A stretch of DNA of 64,000 bases from Bog-532 sp963828445 (GTDB taxonomy: Bacteria > Actinomycetota > Actinomycetes > Streptosporangiales > Streptosporangiaceae). Where the stretch lies: contig CAWHFP010000003.1 in NCBI GenBank assembly GCA_963828445.1, positions 434,001 to 498,000 of the forward strand, written 5' to 3'. The position numbers and the translations under genes are program-made. The notes beneath the pieces were generated by a model that was given only the letters and a program-made list of their open reading frames with translations, had not been told where the DNA came from and ran no database searches. Within the stretch, counting starts at the first letter, position 1; every line of letters begins with the position of its first letter. Positions 9,489 through 17,713 of the stretch are shown in pieces.

Positions 9489-9701
9489 ATGATCGAGTGG
9501 CTGCACAACACGGGTGTCCGCGCCGAGTGGGCCTACCTGGCCGGATTTGCCAGCATCGGCCTGTCCTTCGCGGCCTGGACGGCCTCGAAGAAGGCGGAGG
9601 ACGCCGGCACCGACCGGGCCGACCGCTGGGGCATCTTCGTCGGGCACTGGGCGCCGACGTTCTTCGGCCTGGGCAACGCCCTGCGCACCTACGAGAAGTA
9701 A
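9489..9701 (+). CDS. Small membrane-associated protein (70 aa), unknown function
   Basis: A 70-residue protein, MIEWLHNTGVRAEWAYLAGF onward, with a very good ribosome site (GAAAGGAGACACG before ATG). It has a short hydrophobic segment (WAYLAGFASIGLSFAAWTA), then a charged linker (SKKAEDAGTDRADR) and a second moderately hydrophobic part (GIFVGHWAPTFFGLGNAL). I do not recognise a named family. It is transcribed away from the MerR-DICT gene and followed by a strong hairpin, so it appears to be monocistronic. Confidence 0.75.
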   Translation: MIEWLHNTGVRAEWAYLAGFASIGLSFAAWTASKKAEDAGTDRADRWGIFVGHWAPTFFGLGNALRTYEK

Positions 9702-9727
9702 GAAGAAGAGCCCACGGCTCTGGACGC

Positions 9728-9755
9728 GGCGCGGCAGCGAAGCTCCTGCCGCGCC
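9728..9755. terminator. Strong hairpin between convergent genes
   Basis: A perfect 10-bp inverted repeat (GGCGCGGCAG / CTGCCGCGCC) with an 8-nt loop lies between the stop of the small plus-strand gene and the stop of the STAS gene. It lacks a long T tract, as is common in high-GC actinomycetes. It is placed to end transcription from either side. Confidence 0.6.
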
Positions 9756-9784
9756 GTCGTGCGTTCCCGGGCGGCGTGGGCGCA

Positions 9785-10219
9785 TCAGCCGGTCAGGGCC
9801 TCGTCCACGGTGGCGGCGGTCGGGATCAGCTCGTCGGCCCGGGTCAGGGACAGGACCCGGGCCACCATGGGGCGCGGGGCGACCAGGACCAGGACCCCGC
9901 CGGCCTGCTCGAACTGGCCCGCGACATCGAGCAGTACGTGCACGCCGGCCGAGGCCATGAACTCCACGCCGGCCAGGTCGAGCACGACCCGGCTACCCGG
10001 CAGCTGGCCGGCTTCGGTCAGCGCGTCGCGCAGCCGGCCCGCGGAGTGCATGTCCACGTCACCGGTGACCGTGACCACCGTCTGACCCGGACCGGTACCG
10101 GGACCCAGACGGACCTGGAACGGCGCCTGGTCCGGCAGGCTTTCGCCGTCGGCTGACGGTACCCCGGACACTGTGAAACCGACCCCCCGACGGAACCCTG
10201 TGGATGATTGGGACACCAC
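9785..10219 (-). CDS. STAS-domain anti-sigma factor antagonist
   Basis: A 144-residue protein with one STAS domain, about residues 45-140: VVTVTGDVDMHSAGRLRDAL, then VVLDLAGVEFMASAGVHVLL. The Ser in the ASAG turn corresponds to the residue phosphorylated in SpoIIAA/RsbV proteins. Such proteins bind an anti-sigma kinase and free the sigma factor. It lies directly downstream of a SigB/SigF-type sigma gene on the same strand, which fits a partner-switching module. No anti-sigma kinase (RsbW-type) is visible nearby. Confidence 0.88.
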   Translation of the reverse strand: MVSQSSTGFRRGVGFTVSGVPSADGESLPDQAPFQVRLGPGTGPGQTVVTVTGDVDMHSAGRLRDALTEAGQLPGSRVVLDLAGVEFMASAGVHVLLDVAGQFEQAGGVLVLVAPRPMVARVLSLTRADELIPTAATVDEALTG

Positions 10220-10274
10220 CCTAGTTCCGCCGGTCCCCGGCAGCCAGTCTCTCCGTATCCCTGGTGGGCGCGGC

Positions 10275-11081
10275 TCAGTCCGACGTCAGGCGCTGGCGCA
10301 GGAAGGCGAGGGCCCGGGACTGCAGCCGGGACACGTGCATCTGGGAACAGTGGAGCTTGTCGGCCACCTGAGCCTGGGTCATGTTGCCGTAGAAGCGCAT
10401 GAGCAGGATCTGCTGCTGGGCCACGGGCAGCTCGTCCCAGTGCAGGCGCACCGAGTCCATGTCCACCGCCAGGTCCAGGGCGGAGTCGTCGGCACCGAGC
10501 AGATCACCGGAGTCGCGGTCGTCCGAGACGGAGACCGGCGCGTCCAGCGACTCCGGGGCGAACGCCTCGTGAGCCTGGTAGGCGTGCCGCAGCGCCTCGG
10601 CGGTGACGTTCAGGTGGGCCGCGACCTGCTCATCGGTGGGGGTGCCGCCCAGTTCGTGGGCCAGCTCGGCCTGGGCCTTCTTGGCGTTGAGGAACAGCTC
10701 CTGGTCGGTGCGGCTGACCCGGATCAGCCAGCGCTTGTCCCGGAAGAAGCGCTTGATCTCGCCGGTGACGCAGGAGTGGGCGTACGGCTTCAGTTCCTGG
10801 CGGACCGTGGGGTCGAAGTTGTTGATGGCCTTCATCAGGCCGAGGTAGCCCACCTGGACCAGGTCCTCGTAGTACTGGGCAGGCAGCTGATACTGATGCG
10901 CCGAGCTGCGGACCAGGCCCTGGTAGCGGGACACCAGGGCGGTCCGGACATCCTCACCGCGTTGGGGATCGTCCAGCAGCCGGGCCAGCTCAGCGTCGCT
11001 GAGCGTGCTCAGATCCGGCGCCGCCGACGGGACGTAGGGGTCCAGGCCGGAGGATGATGGACGAGGGAGAAGGTGAGTCAT
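10275..11081 (-). CDS. SigB/SigF/SigG-subfamily RNA polymerase sigma factor
   Basis: About 268 residues from MTHLLPRPSSSGLDPYVPSA. Region 2 (YYEDLVQVGYLGLMKAINNFDP, and the Arg/Lys-rich EIKRFFRDKRWLIRVSR), region 3 (ELGGTPTDEQVAAHLNV) and region 4 (LPVAQQQILLMRFYGNMTQAQVAD, then CSQMHVSRLQSRAL) are all present. This is the actinobacterial stress and development class controlled by anti-sigma factors and STAS antagonists. The ATG at 11079-11081 is preferred to a TTG at 11096, though the ribosome site is weak either way. The STAS gene follows after 55 nt. Confidence 0.92.
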   Translation of the reverse strand: MTHLLPRPSSSGLDPYVPSAAPDLSTLSDAELARLLDDPQRGEDVRTALVSRYQGLVRSSAHQYQLPAQYYEDLVQVGYLGLMKAINNFDPTVRQELKPYAHSCVTGEIKRFFRDKRWLIRVSRTDQELFLNAKKAQAELAHELGGTPTDEQVAAHLNVTAEALRHAYQAHEAFAPESLDAPVSVSDDRDSGDLLGADDSALDLAVDMDSVRLHWDELPVAQQQILLMRFYGNMTQAQVADKLHCSQMHVSRLQSRALAFLRQRLTSD

Positions 11082-11156
11082 CGCCGTCCCACTCAAAGAG
11101 ATCAGAGGCGATTTTCTTCACCTGCGCCCTACTGTAACCCAACCGAGATCTGGCGG

Positions 11157-11888
11157 TTAGGTCAGGGTCCCGGTCTCGGCCAGCGTCCGGGCCACGTCGG
11201 CCACCTTGCGGTTGACCCGCTGGGAGTGCTCGGACAGCAGCTTGAACGCCTCATTGGCGGTGATGCGGTGGCGCTCCATCAAGATGCCCTTGGCCTGCCC
11301 GATGGCGTCCCGGTTGGCCAGGGCCCGGCGCAGTTGCTCGGCCCGGTGCGCCTCGGCCAGGGCCAGGGCGGCCTGGGTGGCGAACAGGCGGGCCACGTAC
11401 TCGTCCGCGAGCGTGAAGGCGGCCTGGTCAGCGGCGTACAGGCTGACCGAGCCGAGCCGCCGGTCATCCACGTAGAGCGGGACGCAGAGCATGCTGGCGA
11501 CGCCCAGGGACAGGGCGAGCTGAGCGTACTTCGGCCACCGCCTCTCGCCCGTCATGTCGTCGACCCGCACGGTGATCTGATCGCGGGAACTGTCGATGCA
11601 GGGGCCGGTGCCCGTTTGCTGCTGCAGCACGTCCAGGGTCAGCGGGGGCTCGCCCGCCACCGCCTGCGGCTCGAACTTTCCTGCCTCGTACAGGTTCACC
11701 CCGGCGTACCGGGCCGGGCCGATCGTCTCCACCGCGGTGCGGGCGATGGCGTCCAGCGTCGGCTGCAGGCCCGCCTCGGGCACGTGCAGCGCCCGCCCCA
11801 GCCGTTCCAACACAGACCACGAGGCCAGCCCGAGGCTCTCGGGCTCCTCGGGCTCTTCGGTCCACCCCAGGCGTGTCTGTGTTGTCAC
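11157..11888 (-). CDS. GAF-ANTAR transcription antitermination regulator
   Basis: The 243-residue protein has an N-terminal GAF sensor (about residues 30-180; ASMLCVPLYVDDRRLGSVSL) and a C-terminal ANTAR RNA-binding domain (ANRDAIGQAKGILMERHRIT, then ANEAFKLLSEHSQRVNRKVA). ANTAR proteins bind paired RNA hairpins and prevent termination. The GTG start is preceded by GAGGAGGAAGGT. It lies upstream of the sigma/STAS pair on the same strand, in what looks like a stress-response neighbourhood. The ligand of the GAF domain is unknown. Confidence 0.93.
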   Translation of the reverse strand: MTTQTRLGWTEEPEEPESLGLASWSVLERLGRALHVPEAGLQPTLDAIARTAVETIGPARYAGVNLYEAGKFEPQAVAGEPPLTLDVLQQQTGTGPCIDSSRDQITVRVDDMTGERRWPKYAQLALSLGVASMLCVPLYVDDRRLGSVSLYAADQAAFTLADEYVARLFATQAALALAEAHRAEQLRRALANRDAIGQAKGILMERHRITANEAFKLLSEHSQRVNRKVADVARTLAETGTLT

Positions 11889-11975
11889 ACCTTCCTCCTC
11901 ACGGTTACTGCCCCATGCCCAGCGCGGGGACGGGTCACACCACCTGAGCCGATGCCGTCACGGGGCCCGGTGACA

Positions 11976-11991
11976 CCGCCTGAACAGGCGG
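11976..11991. promoter_or_regulatory. Palindrome between GAF-ANTAR and HspR-like genes
   Basis: CCGCCTG-AA-CAGGCGG is a perfect 7-bp inverted repeat in the 179-nt divergent region. Just upstream an imperfect direct repeat (GTCACACCACCTGA at about 11934, GTGACACCGCCTGA at about 11970) is also seen. The position suits an operator for one of the two divergent regulators. No HAIR-type HspR site was found. Confidence 0.4.
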
Positions 11992-12067
11992 CCAGCACTG
12001 ATATAACACCGGATCGGGTAACTGCCAAGCGTCGACTTAGATTTTCTGGTGGCCCACACTCAGGCAT

Positions 12068-12430
12068 ATGGCGGGTACCCGCGCGGACTGGGACGACCTG
12101 GACCAGGGGTTGTTCAGCATCTCGGCGGCCGCGCAGCAGGCCGGACTGCACCCGCAGACGCTCCGGGTCTACGAGCGCGAAGGCCTGGTCGGCCCGGGCC
12201 GGACCGCGGGCGGGACCCGCCGCTACAGCCGCAACGACGTGGCCCGGCTGCAGGAGATCTGCCTGCTGGCCGGGGACGGTCTCAACCTGGCGGGCATCCG
12301 CCGGGTGCTGGCCCTGCAGGCCGAGACCGAGCGCCTGCAGACCGAGATCGACCACATGCGCGGCGCCGCAGGTCCGGTACCGGATGGCCACGGCATCCTG
12401 CGCCAGGTCCTGGACGCCGTGGACGAGTAA
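12068..12430 (+). CDS. HspR-like MerR-family transcriptional regulator
   Basis: A 120-residue protein with a MerR DNA-binding domain: FSISAAAQQAGLHPQTLRVY, EREGLVGPGRTAGGTRRYSR, then NLAGIRRVLALQAETERLQT. This matches heat-shock repressor HspR in size and motif order. Classical hspR sits after dnaK-grpE-dnaJ, which are absent here, so this is probably an HspR-like paralogue rather than the primary heat-shock repressor. The start ATG at 12068 is chosen because the recognisable domain begins about 17 residues later. Its 3' end abuts the opposing pyruvyl-transferase-like gene. Confidence 0.82.
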   Translation: MAGTRADWDDLDQGLFSISAAAQQAGLHPQTLRVYEREGLVGPGRTAGGTRRYSRNDVARLQEICLLAGDGLNLAGIRRVLALQAETERLQTEIDHMRGAAGPVPDGHGILRQVLDAVDE

Positions 12431-12436
12431 GTCCGA

Positions 12437-13395
12437 CCTCAGATCGGTAACGAGGGCGGCGAGCAGGGCTTCGGCATCGGCGGGGGCGGTGCGAGCAGCA
12501 GTGGTCGCGGCCTGGCGGGCGTCCGGGGACAGGCACCAGGCCCAGAGCTCGTCCAGCCGGCCGGGGTCGCCGGCCTGGACAGCGGACAGGATGGCCGGCC
12601 ATTGCCAGGCGCTCGCCTGCGCGGTGACCTTGCCGCCACCCTCGACCGGGTCGACGGCCAGCGCCGGGAGGCCGGCCCGCAGGGCCAGGGCCAGGCCGTG
12701 CAGGCGGGTGGTGACCACGACGTCCATCCGGCTGAGCAGGGTCTCGAACGCGTTCGCGCTGGAGCACAGCCGCCAGTCGCGGGAGTCGAGCCGGGTCTCC
12801 AGCGGGACCGGGGCGCAGGTCTTGCCGCCCAGCCAGCCGGTGAGGTTCCCGGTCACCTGCTCGTGGCGGCGGCGCAGGCCGTATTCCCCCTGGCCCGAAG
12901 CCAGCACCACCCCGGTCACCGGGACCGGCGGGGCGGGTGTACTCGCTGTCGTGCGCGGCGGCGGGTGGGGCGGGACGGCGGCGGACAGGTCGTACCGCGG
13001 CGGCCCTTGGTCACCGTCGCGGGCCAGCACCAGGTCGAAGCCGCGGCAGGCCGGGTCGGTCCGGTCGATGACGCTGACGCCGACCGCGATCCGGCGCAGG
13101 GTCGCGAACCGGGTGTGCAGGTCGGCCACTGGCGCGCCGTGCACCGGGCCGCACACGAAGACCAGGTGGGTGTAGCGGTCAGGGGCAGCGTCCTCCAGCC
13201 GCAGAGCGCCGGGCCGGAACACCGGGCTCCACGCCACCTCGTAGCCGATCCCGACCTGATCCAGCGCCTGCTCGACCGCGGCCAGGGCCAGCACGTCACC
13301 GGCGGTGGCCTCGCCGTGCAGGAAGCTGAACCAGCCGGTGAGCAGGACCGGCCCGGCCGGTGCTGGCCTGGACGGGGCCGACCCAGGCCGGGTTG
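12437..13395 (-). CDS. Polysaccharide pyruvyl transferase family protein, both ends uncertain
   Basis: The recognisable protein begins VLLTGWFSFLHGEATAGDVL and runs through VVVTTRLHGLALALRAGLPA and the AVDPVEGGGKVTAQA block typical of polysaccharide pyruvyl transferase-like proteins, ending near ALLAALVTDL at about 12440. Members add pyruvyl ketals to sugars or belong to related uncharacterised groups. No ATG, GTG or TTG lies in frame upstream of the conserved N-terminus before the SDR stop at 13402. The frame also runs on without a stop over the opposing HspR-like gene, while a TGA sits one frame over at about 12437. Indels at both ends are suspected, so the coordinates are estimates. Confidence 0.65.
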
Positions 13396-13401
13396 GCCCG
13401 G

Positions 13402-14190
13402 TCAGTGGTCGTCCGGTCTGGTCATGCGGGCGTGGGCCGCGGCCCGGGCCTGGTCCGGCATCAGCTTGATCCCGGTCACCTGGACCTTGTTCTTGACCGA
13501 GCCCCCGATCACCTGGCTGTGGCCGGCCATCAGGGCCTGGAAGCCGTCCTTGGCCACGTCGGCCGGGTTGTCCTTGCCCGACCGGCCGACGGGGGTGCTC
13601 TGCATGCCGGCCCGGCTGAAGAACTCGGTGTCGGTCGGGCCGGGCAGCAGGGCGGTCACGGTGACCCCGGTGTCCTTGAGCTCGTAGCGCAGAGCGTGGG
13701 CGAAGGACTGGATGAACGCCTTGGACGCGGCGTAGGTGGCGTAGTACGGCCCGGGCATCTGGCTGGCCACCGACGAGGTGAACAGCACCCGGCCCGTGCC
13801 GCGGCGGACCATGTCCGGGATCAGCCGCTTGGCCAGGTGCACGGTGCTGCCGATGTTGACACCGATCAGCCGCTGCTCGTCGGCCAGCGGGATGTCGGTG
13901 AAGGCGCCGCCGTTGCCGATCCCGGCGTTGAGGGCCAGCGCGTCGACCGGCCGGCCGGTGGCCTCGATCGCGGCCAGGAGCCGCTCGGCCCCGTCCGCGG
14001 TGGCCAGGTCGGCCACCACCTCCTGGACGGTCGTGCCGTGTTTGGCCAGTTGCCCGGCGGTGGCGTCGAGATCGCCCTCGTCGGCGGTGACCAGCACGTC
14101 GAACCCGTGGGCCGCGAACTGGTGAGCCAGCGCGCGGCCGATGCCGGTGGAAGCGCCGGTGACCACGGCGAACGGCCTGGAATCAGACAC
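13402..14190 (-). CDS. Short-chain dehydrogenase/reductase
   Basis: 262 residues from VSDSRPFAVVTGASTGIGRA. It has the TGxxxGIG cofactor motif, LALNAGIGNGG, the catalytic Ser in RVLFTSSVASQMPG, and YAASKAFIQSFAHALRYEL (YxxxK). The GTG at 14188-14190 follows GGAAGGAACGTC. Substrate cannot be inferred. It lies between the pyruvyl-transferase-like gene and the GT2 pair on the same strand, so a role in surface-glycan or lipid metabolism is possible, but many such SDRs are general. Confidence 0.9.
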   Translation of the reverse strand: MSDSRPFAVVTGASTGIGRALAHQFAAHGFDVLVTADEGDLDATAGQLAKHGTTVQEVVADLATADGAERLLAAIEATGRPVDALALNAGIGNGGAFTDIPLADEQRLIGVNIGSTVHLAKRLIPDMVRRGTGRVLFTSSVASQMPGPYYATYAASKAFIQSFAHALRYELKDTGVTVTALLPGPTDTEFFSRAGMQSTPVGRSGKDNPADVAKDGFQALMAGHSQVIGGSVKNKVQVTGIKLMPDQARAAAHARMTRPDDH

Positions 14191-14291
14191 GACGTTCCTT
14201 CCACCGAGCGGGATCGCCGCGGACGCGGCGCTGACGGGCCGGCTACCCGGCGGCAGGAGCCCAAACCGGCTGGGCGCTTTCCGGCGGGGCG

Positions 14292-15191
14292 TCAGCCCAC
14301 GTAGCGGCGGGCGGCCGAGGCGCGGCGGGGCGCGTCGAGCAGCTGGATCCAGGACTCGACCTGCGGCGAGACCGGACGGCGTTCGCGCAGCACCCACGGG
14401 AGCCCGCGCAGGGCGGCGGCGAAGGCGGTGGCCGAGGTCAGGTCGCGGGGCACGGTGCCGGCCAGTTCGGCGGTGCGCCGCAGGGCCGGGACGGCCGGGC
14501 GGCGCAGCCAGGTGAACCACAGCGTGTTGCGGATGCCGAGCCCGCGCCGCCGGGCCGGGTCGCGCAGGGTCGACGCCTGGTGGTGCACGACCGCGGCGGG
14601 CAGGTAGCAGAGCCAGTGGCCGCGGGCGACCAGGTCGGCGCAGAGCAGTTCCTCCTCGCCGCCGAGCCAGAGCCGGGGCGAGAAGCCGCCCGCCGCCCGG
14701 AACGTCTCGGCCCGGAGGACCGAGGCGCCGGCCATGATGCTGAGCAGGGCGGGACCGGGCAGGCCGGGCCGGCCGGGCAGCGGGGAACCGGCCAGCTCGG
14801 GAGTGATCGGGTCGTCGGTGCCGTCCGGTTCGACCACGATCCGGGCCGTGACCGAGGCGACGTCCGGGTGCGCGTCGAGGGCGTCGGCGGCCCGGGTGAG
14901 CGCGCCCGGCTCCCACCAGGTGTCGTCGTCGCAGAAGGCCACGTAGGGCGTGGTGACCTCGCGCAGGGCCAGGTTGCGGCCGACGGCGCCGAGGTTGCTG
15001 CGGGCGGCGATCAGCCGGACCTGCGGATGCCGCCAGCGCACGTGGGCCGCGGTGCCGTCGTCGGAGCCGTTGTCGACCACGATGACGAGGGGGTGTTCCG
15101 GAAGCCCGGCGAGCTTGCTCAGGGTGCGGTCCAGTTCGGCGCGGCGGTTGCGGGTGATGATGACGACGGTCACGCGCGGGTCAGTGGGCAC
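14292..15191 (-). CDS. Glycosyltransferase family 2
   Basis: A 299-residue GT-A enzyme: VTVVIITRNRRAELDRTLSK, VIVVDNGSDDGTAAHV, then the metal-binding DDD in YVAFCDDDTWWEPGALTRAA and the acceptor region GGFSPRLWLGGEEELLCADL. Such enzymes transfer a sugar from a nucleotide donor, with inversion. The GTG start overlaps the end of the paralogous GT2 upstream by 11 nt. The two share the same architecture and probably arose by duplication. No membrane segments are seen. Confidence 0.92.
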   Translation of the reverse strand: MPTDPRVTVVIITRNRRAELDRTLSKLAGLPEHPLVIVVDNGSDDGTAAHVRWRHPQVRLIAARSNLGAVGRNLALREVTTPYVAFCDDDTWWEPGALTRAADALDAHPDVASVTARIVVEPDGTDDPITPELAGSPLPGRPGLPGPALLSIMAGASVLRAETFRAAGGFSPRLWLGGEEELLCADLVARGHWLCYLPAAVVHHQASTLRDPARRRGLGIRNTLWFTWLRRPAVPALRRTAELAGTVPRDLTSATAFAAALRGLPWVLRERRPVSPQVESWIQLLDAPRRASAARRYVG

Positions 15192-16053
15192 GGGTGCGCT
15201 CCAGCAGGCGGATGTCGGCCTCGACGGTGGGCGGGAGGGGCCGGCGTTGCCGCAGGGCCCGGGGCACGGTGGCCACGGTCTCGGCCAGGGCGCGGGCGGC
15301 CATCGGGTCGCGGCGGCGGGCCGCCGCGACCAGACGGGTGGTGTCGGCCAGGGCCCGGGGCCAGGGACGGCGCAGCCAGCCGATCAGGGCGTGGTTCCGC
15401 AGTTCCTGGGTCCGGCGGCGGCGGGCGTCACGGGCGGCCGACGGCCAGTGGTTCACGACCACGTCGGACCGGTACACGATCGGCCAGCCCAGCGCGGCCA
15501 GGTCGTAGGCCAGCAGTTCTTCCTCGCCGCCGATGCAGAGCATCCGCGAGTAACCGCCCGCGGCCAGGTAGGCGTCGCGGCGGGCCACGGCGGCGCAGCC
15601 GAGGAAGCCGAGCACGCGCGGGCCCGGCAGCGATCCCGGCGACAGCGGGCTGGCCGCCAGCACCTCGTTGATCGGGTCGGCGGCCGCGCTCTCCCCCACC
15701 ATGGTGGCCCCGGCGATCAGGCCGACCTCCGGGTTCGAGTCGAGTACGGCCACGGCCCGGGTCAGCGCGCCCGGTTCCCACCAGGAGTCGTCGTCGCTCA
15801 GGGCCACGTACGGGGTGCGGGCCCGGCGGACGCCGTGGTTGCGGGCGTGGGCACCGAGATTGCGGCCCAGGGTCACCACCTCGACCTGCGGGAACGCGCG
15901 CCGGACCGCGTCGGGGGTGCCGTCGGTGGAGCCGTTGTCCACGACCACGATCGGCGGCTGCTCGGGCAGGGCGGTCAGGTGGTCAAGGGTCCGGCACAGG
16001 CCGGGACGCCGGTTGCGGGTGGCCACCACCACCGTCACTCGTCCGGTTGGCAT
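15181..16053 (-). CDS. Glycosyltransferase family 2
   Basis: About 290 residues from MPTGRVTVVVATRNRRPGLC. Motifs are IVVVDNGSTDGTPDAV, YVALSDDDSWWEPGALTRAV (DDD-type metal site) and MLCIGGEEELLAYDLAALG. The ATG at 16051-16053 follows GCGAGGGGCT and is preferred to an ATG at 16080. It is clearly paralogous to the downstream GT2 and translationally overlaps it. It is divergent from the GT2-HAD gene, with a palindrome in between. Confidence 0.92.
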   Translation of the reverse strand: MPTGRVTVVVATRNRRPGLCRTLDHLTALPEQPPIVVVDNGSTDGTPDAVRRAFPQVEVVTLGRNLGAHARNHGVRRARTPYVALSDDDSWWEPGALTRAVAVLDSNPEVGLIAGATMVGESAAADPINEVLAASPLSPGSLPGPRVLGFLGCAAVARRDAYLAAGGYSRMLCIGGEEELLAYDLAALGWPIVYRSDVVVNHWPSAARDARRRRTQELRNHALIGWLRRPWPRALADTTRLVAAARRRDPMAARALAETVATVPRALRQRRPLPPTVEADIRLLERTRAH

Positions 16054-16082
16054 AGCCCCTCGCTTGCCCGGCGAGACCATTC

Positions 16083-16097
16083 CAAACCGCCGGTTTG
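16083..16097. promoter_or_regulatory. Perfect palindrome in divergent glycosyltransferase promoter region
   Basis: CAAACCG-C-CGGTTTG, with 7-bp arms, lies between the minus-strand GT2 pair (start 16053) and the plus-strand GT2-HAD gene (start 16130). The 76-nt gap must hold both promoters. The symmetry suggests a dimeric repressor site controlling both sides. Confidence 0.45.
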
Positions 16098-16129
16098 CCC
16101 GGTGTGGGCCCGGGTAGCGGTGCGCCTTC

Positions 16130-16860
16130 GTGACCAGTTACGTCGTGGTGATCCCGACCTTGGGCCGGCCCTGCCTGCAGGCCTGCCTGGACGCGCTGGC
16201 CGAGGCCCGCGGACCAAGGCCGCGCCAGGTCGTGCTGGCCGACGACCGCCGGGACACGCCCGATCCGCTGCCGGTCACGGTGCCGGAACAGCTTGCGGAC
16301 CGGACCGTGGTGGTGACGCTGGAAGGCCGCGGGCCCGCGGCGGCCCGGAACGCGGGCTGGCGGGCCGCCGAGCCGGCCGACTGGGTCGCCTTCCTCGACG
16401 ACGACGTGCGGGTCGGCCCGGACTGGCCGACCGCGCTGGCCGCCGACCTGGCCGGGCAGCCGGACCAGGTGGCCGGGGTGCAGGGCGTGATCGACGTGCC
16501 GCTGCCCGCCGACCGGCGGCCCACCGACTGGGAGCGGGGCACGGCCGGCCTGGCCGGGGCGCGCTGGATCACCGCCGACATGGCCTACCGGCGGACCGCG
16601 CTGCTGGCCGTGGGCGGGTTCGACGAACGGTTCCCGCGGGCCTTCCGCGAGGACGCCGACCTGGCCCTGCGCCTGCTCGACCAGGGCTGGGAACTGCGCC
16701 AGGGCACGCGGCGGACCACGCACCCGGTCCGGCCCGCGTCCCGCTGGGCCAGCCTGAAGGCCCAGGCCGGCAACGCTGACGACGTGCTCATGAGCCGCTT
16801 GCACGGGCGCGGCTGGCACACGCCGGGCCGACGCCGCGCCCGGCCGACGCCGTGGGCACG
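16130..16860 (+). CDS. Glycosyltransferase family 2 domain, N-terminal half of a probable GT2-HAD fusion
   Basis: From GTG 16130 the protein reads VTSYVVVIPTLGRPCLQACL, GRGPAAARNAGWRAAEPADW and VAFLDDDVRVGPDWPTALAA, then RWITADMAYRRTALLAVGGF and FREDADLALRLLDQGWELRQ, a GT2 fold with metal-binding DDD. After DDVLMSRLHGRGWHT the frame becomes nonsense, although it stays open to 17431. Removing one base at about 16820-16830 joins it smoothly to the HAD domain that follows. I recall fused GT2-HAD proteins of this kind in other actinomycetes, so a one-base error splitting a natural fusion is likely. It probably starts the sugar-pathway operon. Confidence 0.82.
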
Positions 16861-16862
16861 CG

Positions 16863-17672
16863 GTGACCACGGCCCTGCTGGGGTCGTCGGTTCTGGCCGG
16901 GGCGGCCAGTCTGGCCGGGCCCACCCGGCGCCAGGAGGGGTGGCGCCGGGTGGCCCTGCTCGCCGGGGCGGCCTGGCTGGCCAGCACGGCCGAGTTCACC
17001 GCGGCCCGGGTGCGCCCGGGTCCACGGACGCGGACCGAGATCACCACCATGGCCGTGACCAGCGTGCTGATTCCGCCGCTGGCCATCGGGCAGTGGCTGC
17101 GCGGCCAGGTGCGGCACCGGCGGGTCACGCCGTGGCCGCCGCCGCCCGCGGCCGTGCTGTTCGACCGGGACGGGACGCTGATCCGGGACGTGCCCTACAA
17201 CGGCGACCCGGCCCGGGTCGAGCCGATGCCGGGCGCGGTGGCGGCGACGGACCGGCTGCGGGCGGCCGGGATCCGGCTGGGGGTGGTCACCAACCAGTCC
17301 GGGGTGGGTCGCGGCCTGATCACCGTGGCCGCCATGACGGCGGTGAACCAGCGGGTCGAGGAGGTGCTCGGGCCGTTCGGCACCTGGGCCATCTGCCCGC
17401 ACGACCCGGACGCTGGCTGCGAGTGCCGTAAACCCGAGCCGTTCCTGGTCGGCAAGGCCGCCGCCGAACTCGGGGTGGACCCGGCGGACTGCGTGGTGAT
17501 CGGCGACATCGGCATCGACGCCGCGGCCGCCTACGCGGCGGGCGCCCGGGCCGTCCTGGTGCCGACCGCGGTGACCCGGCCCGAGGAACTGGCGGGCGTG
17601 CCGGTCGCGGCCAGCCTGGACGACGCGGTGGCCGCCGTGCTCGGGGAACGTCGCCTGCGCTGCTGGCCGTGA
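16863..17672 (+). CDS. HAD-IIIA phosphatase, GmhB-like (heptose 1,7-bisphosphate phosphatase type)
   Basis: The first 90 residues hold hydrophobic segments linking to the upstream GT2. The HAD domain follows: AVLFDRDGTLIRDVPYNGDP (DxD nucleophile), LGVVTNQSGVGRGLI, then the zinc-binding ICPHDPDAGCECRKPEP and VVIGDIGIDAAAAYAAGA. The Cys/His zinc loop and CRKP are characteristic of GmhB, which removes the 7-phosphate of D-glycero-D-manno-heptose 1,7-bisphosphate. GmhA-like and HldE-like genes lie in the same operon, which strengthens this reading. It could start alone at GTG 16863, but more likely is the C-terminal half of the GT2 protein. Confidence 0.85.
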   Translation: MTTALLGSSVLAGAASLAGPTRRQEGWRRVALLAGAAWLASTAEFTAARVRPGPRTRTEITTMAVTSVLIPPLAIGQWLRGQVRHRRVTPWPPPPAAVLFDRDGTLIRDVPYNGDPARVEPMPGAVAATDRLRAAGIRLGVVTNQSGVGRGLITVAAMTAVNQRVEEVLGPFGTWAICPHDPDAGCECRKPEPFLVGKAAAELGVDPADCVVIGDIGIDAAAAYAAGARAVLVPTAVTRPEELAGVPVAASLDDAVAAVLGERRLRCWP

Positions 17673-17713
17673 CGGCCCGAGCCGGAGCGGCAAGCCAGCG
17701 GTGGACCTTCGAT

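Noticed and set aside
13402..14916. 504-codon minus-strand frame containing the SDR
   Set aside because: Only the last 262 codons match an SDR and have a ribosome site; the upstream part is the GT2 gene read in the wrong frame.
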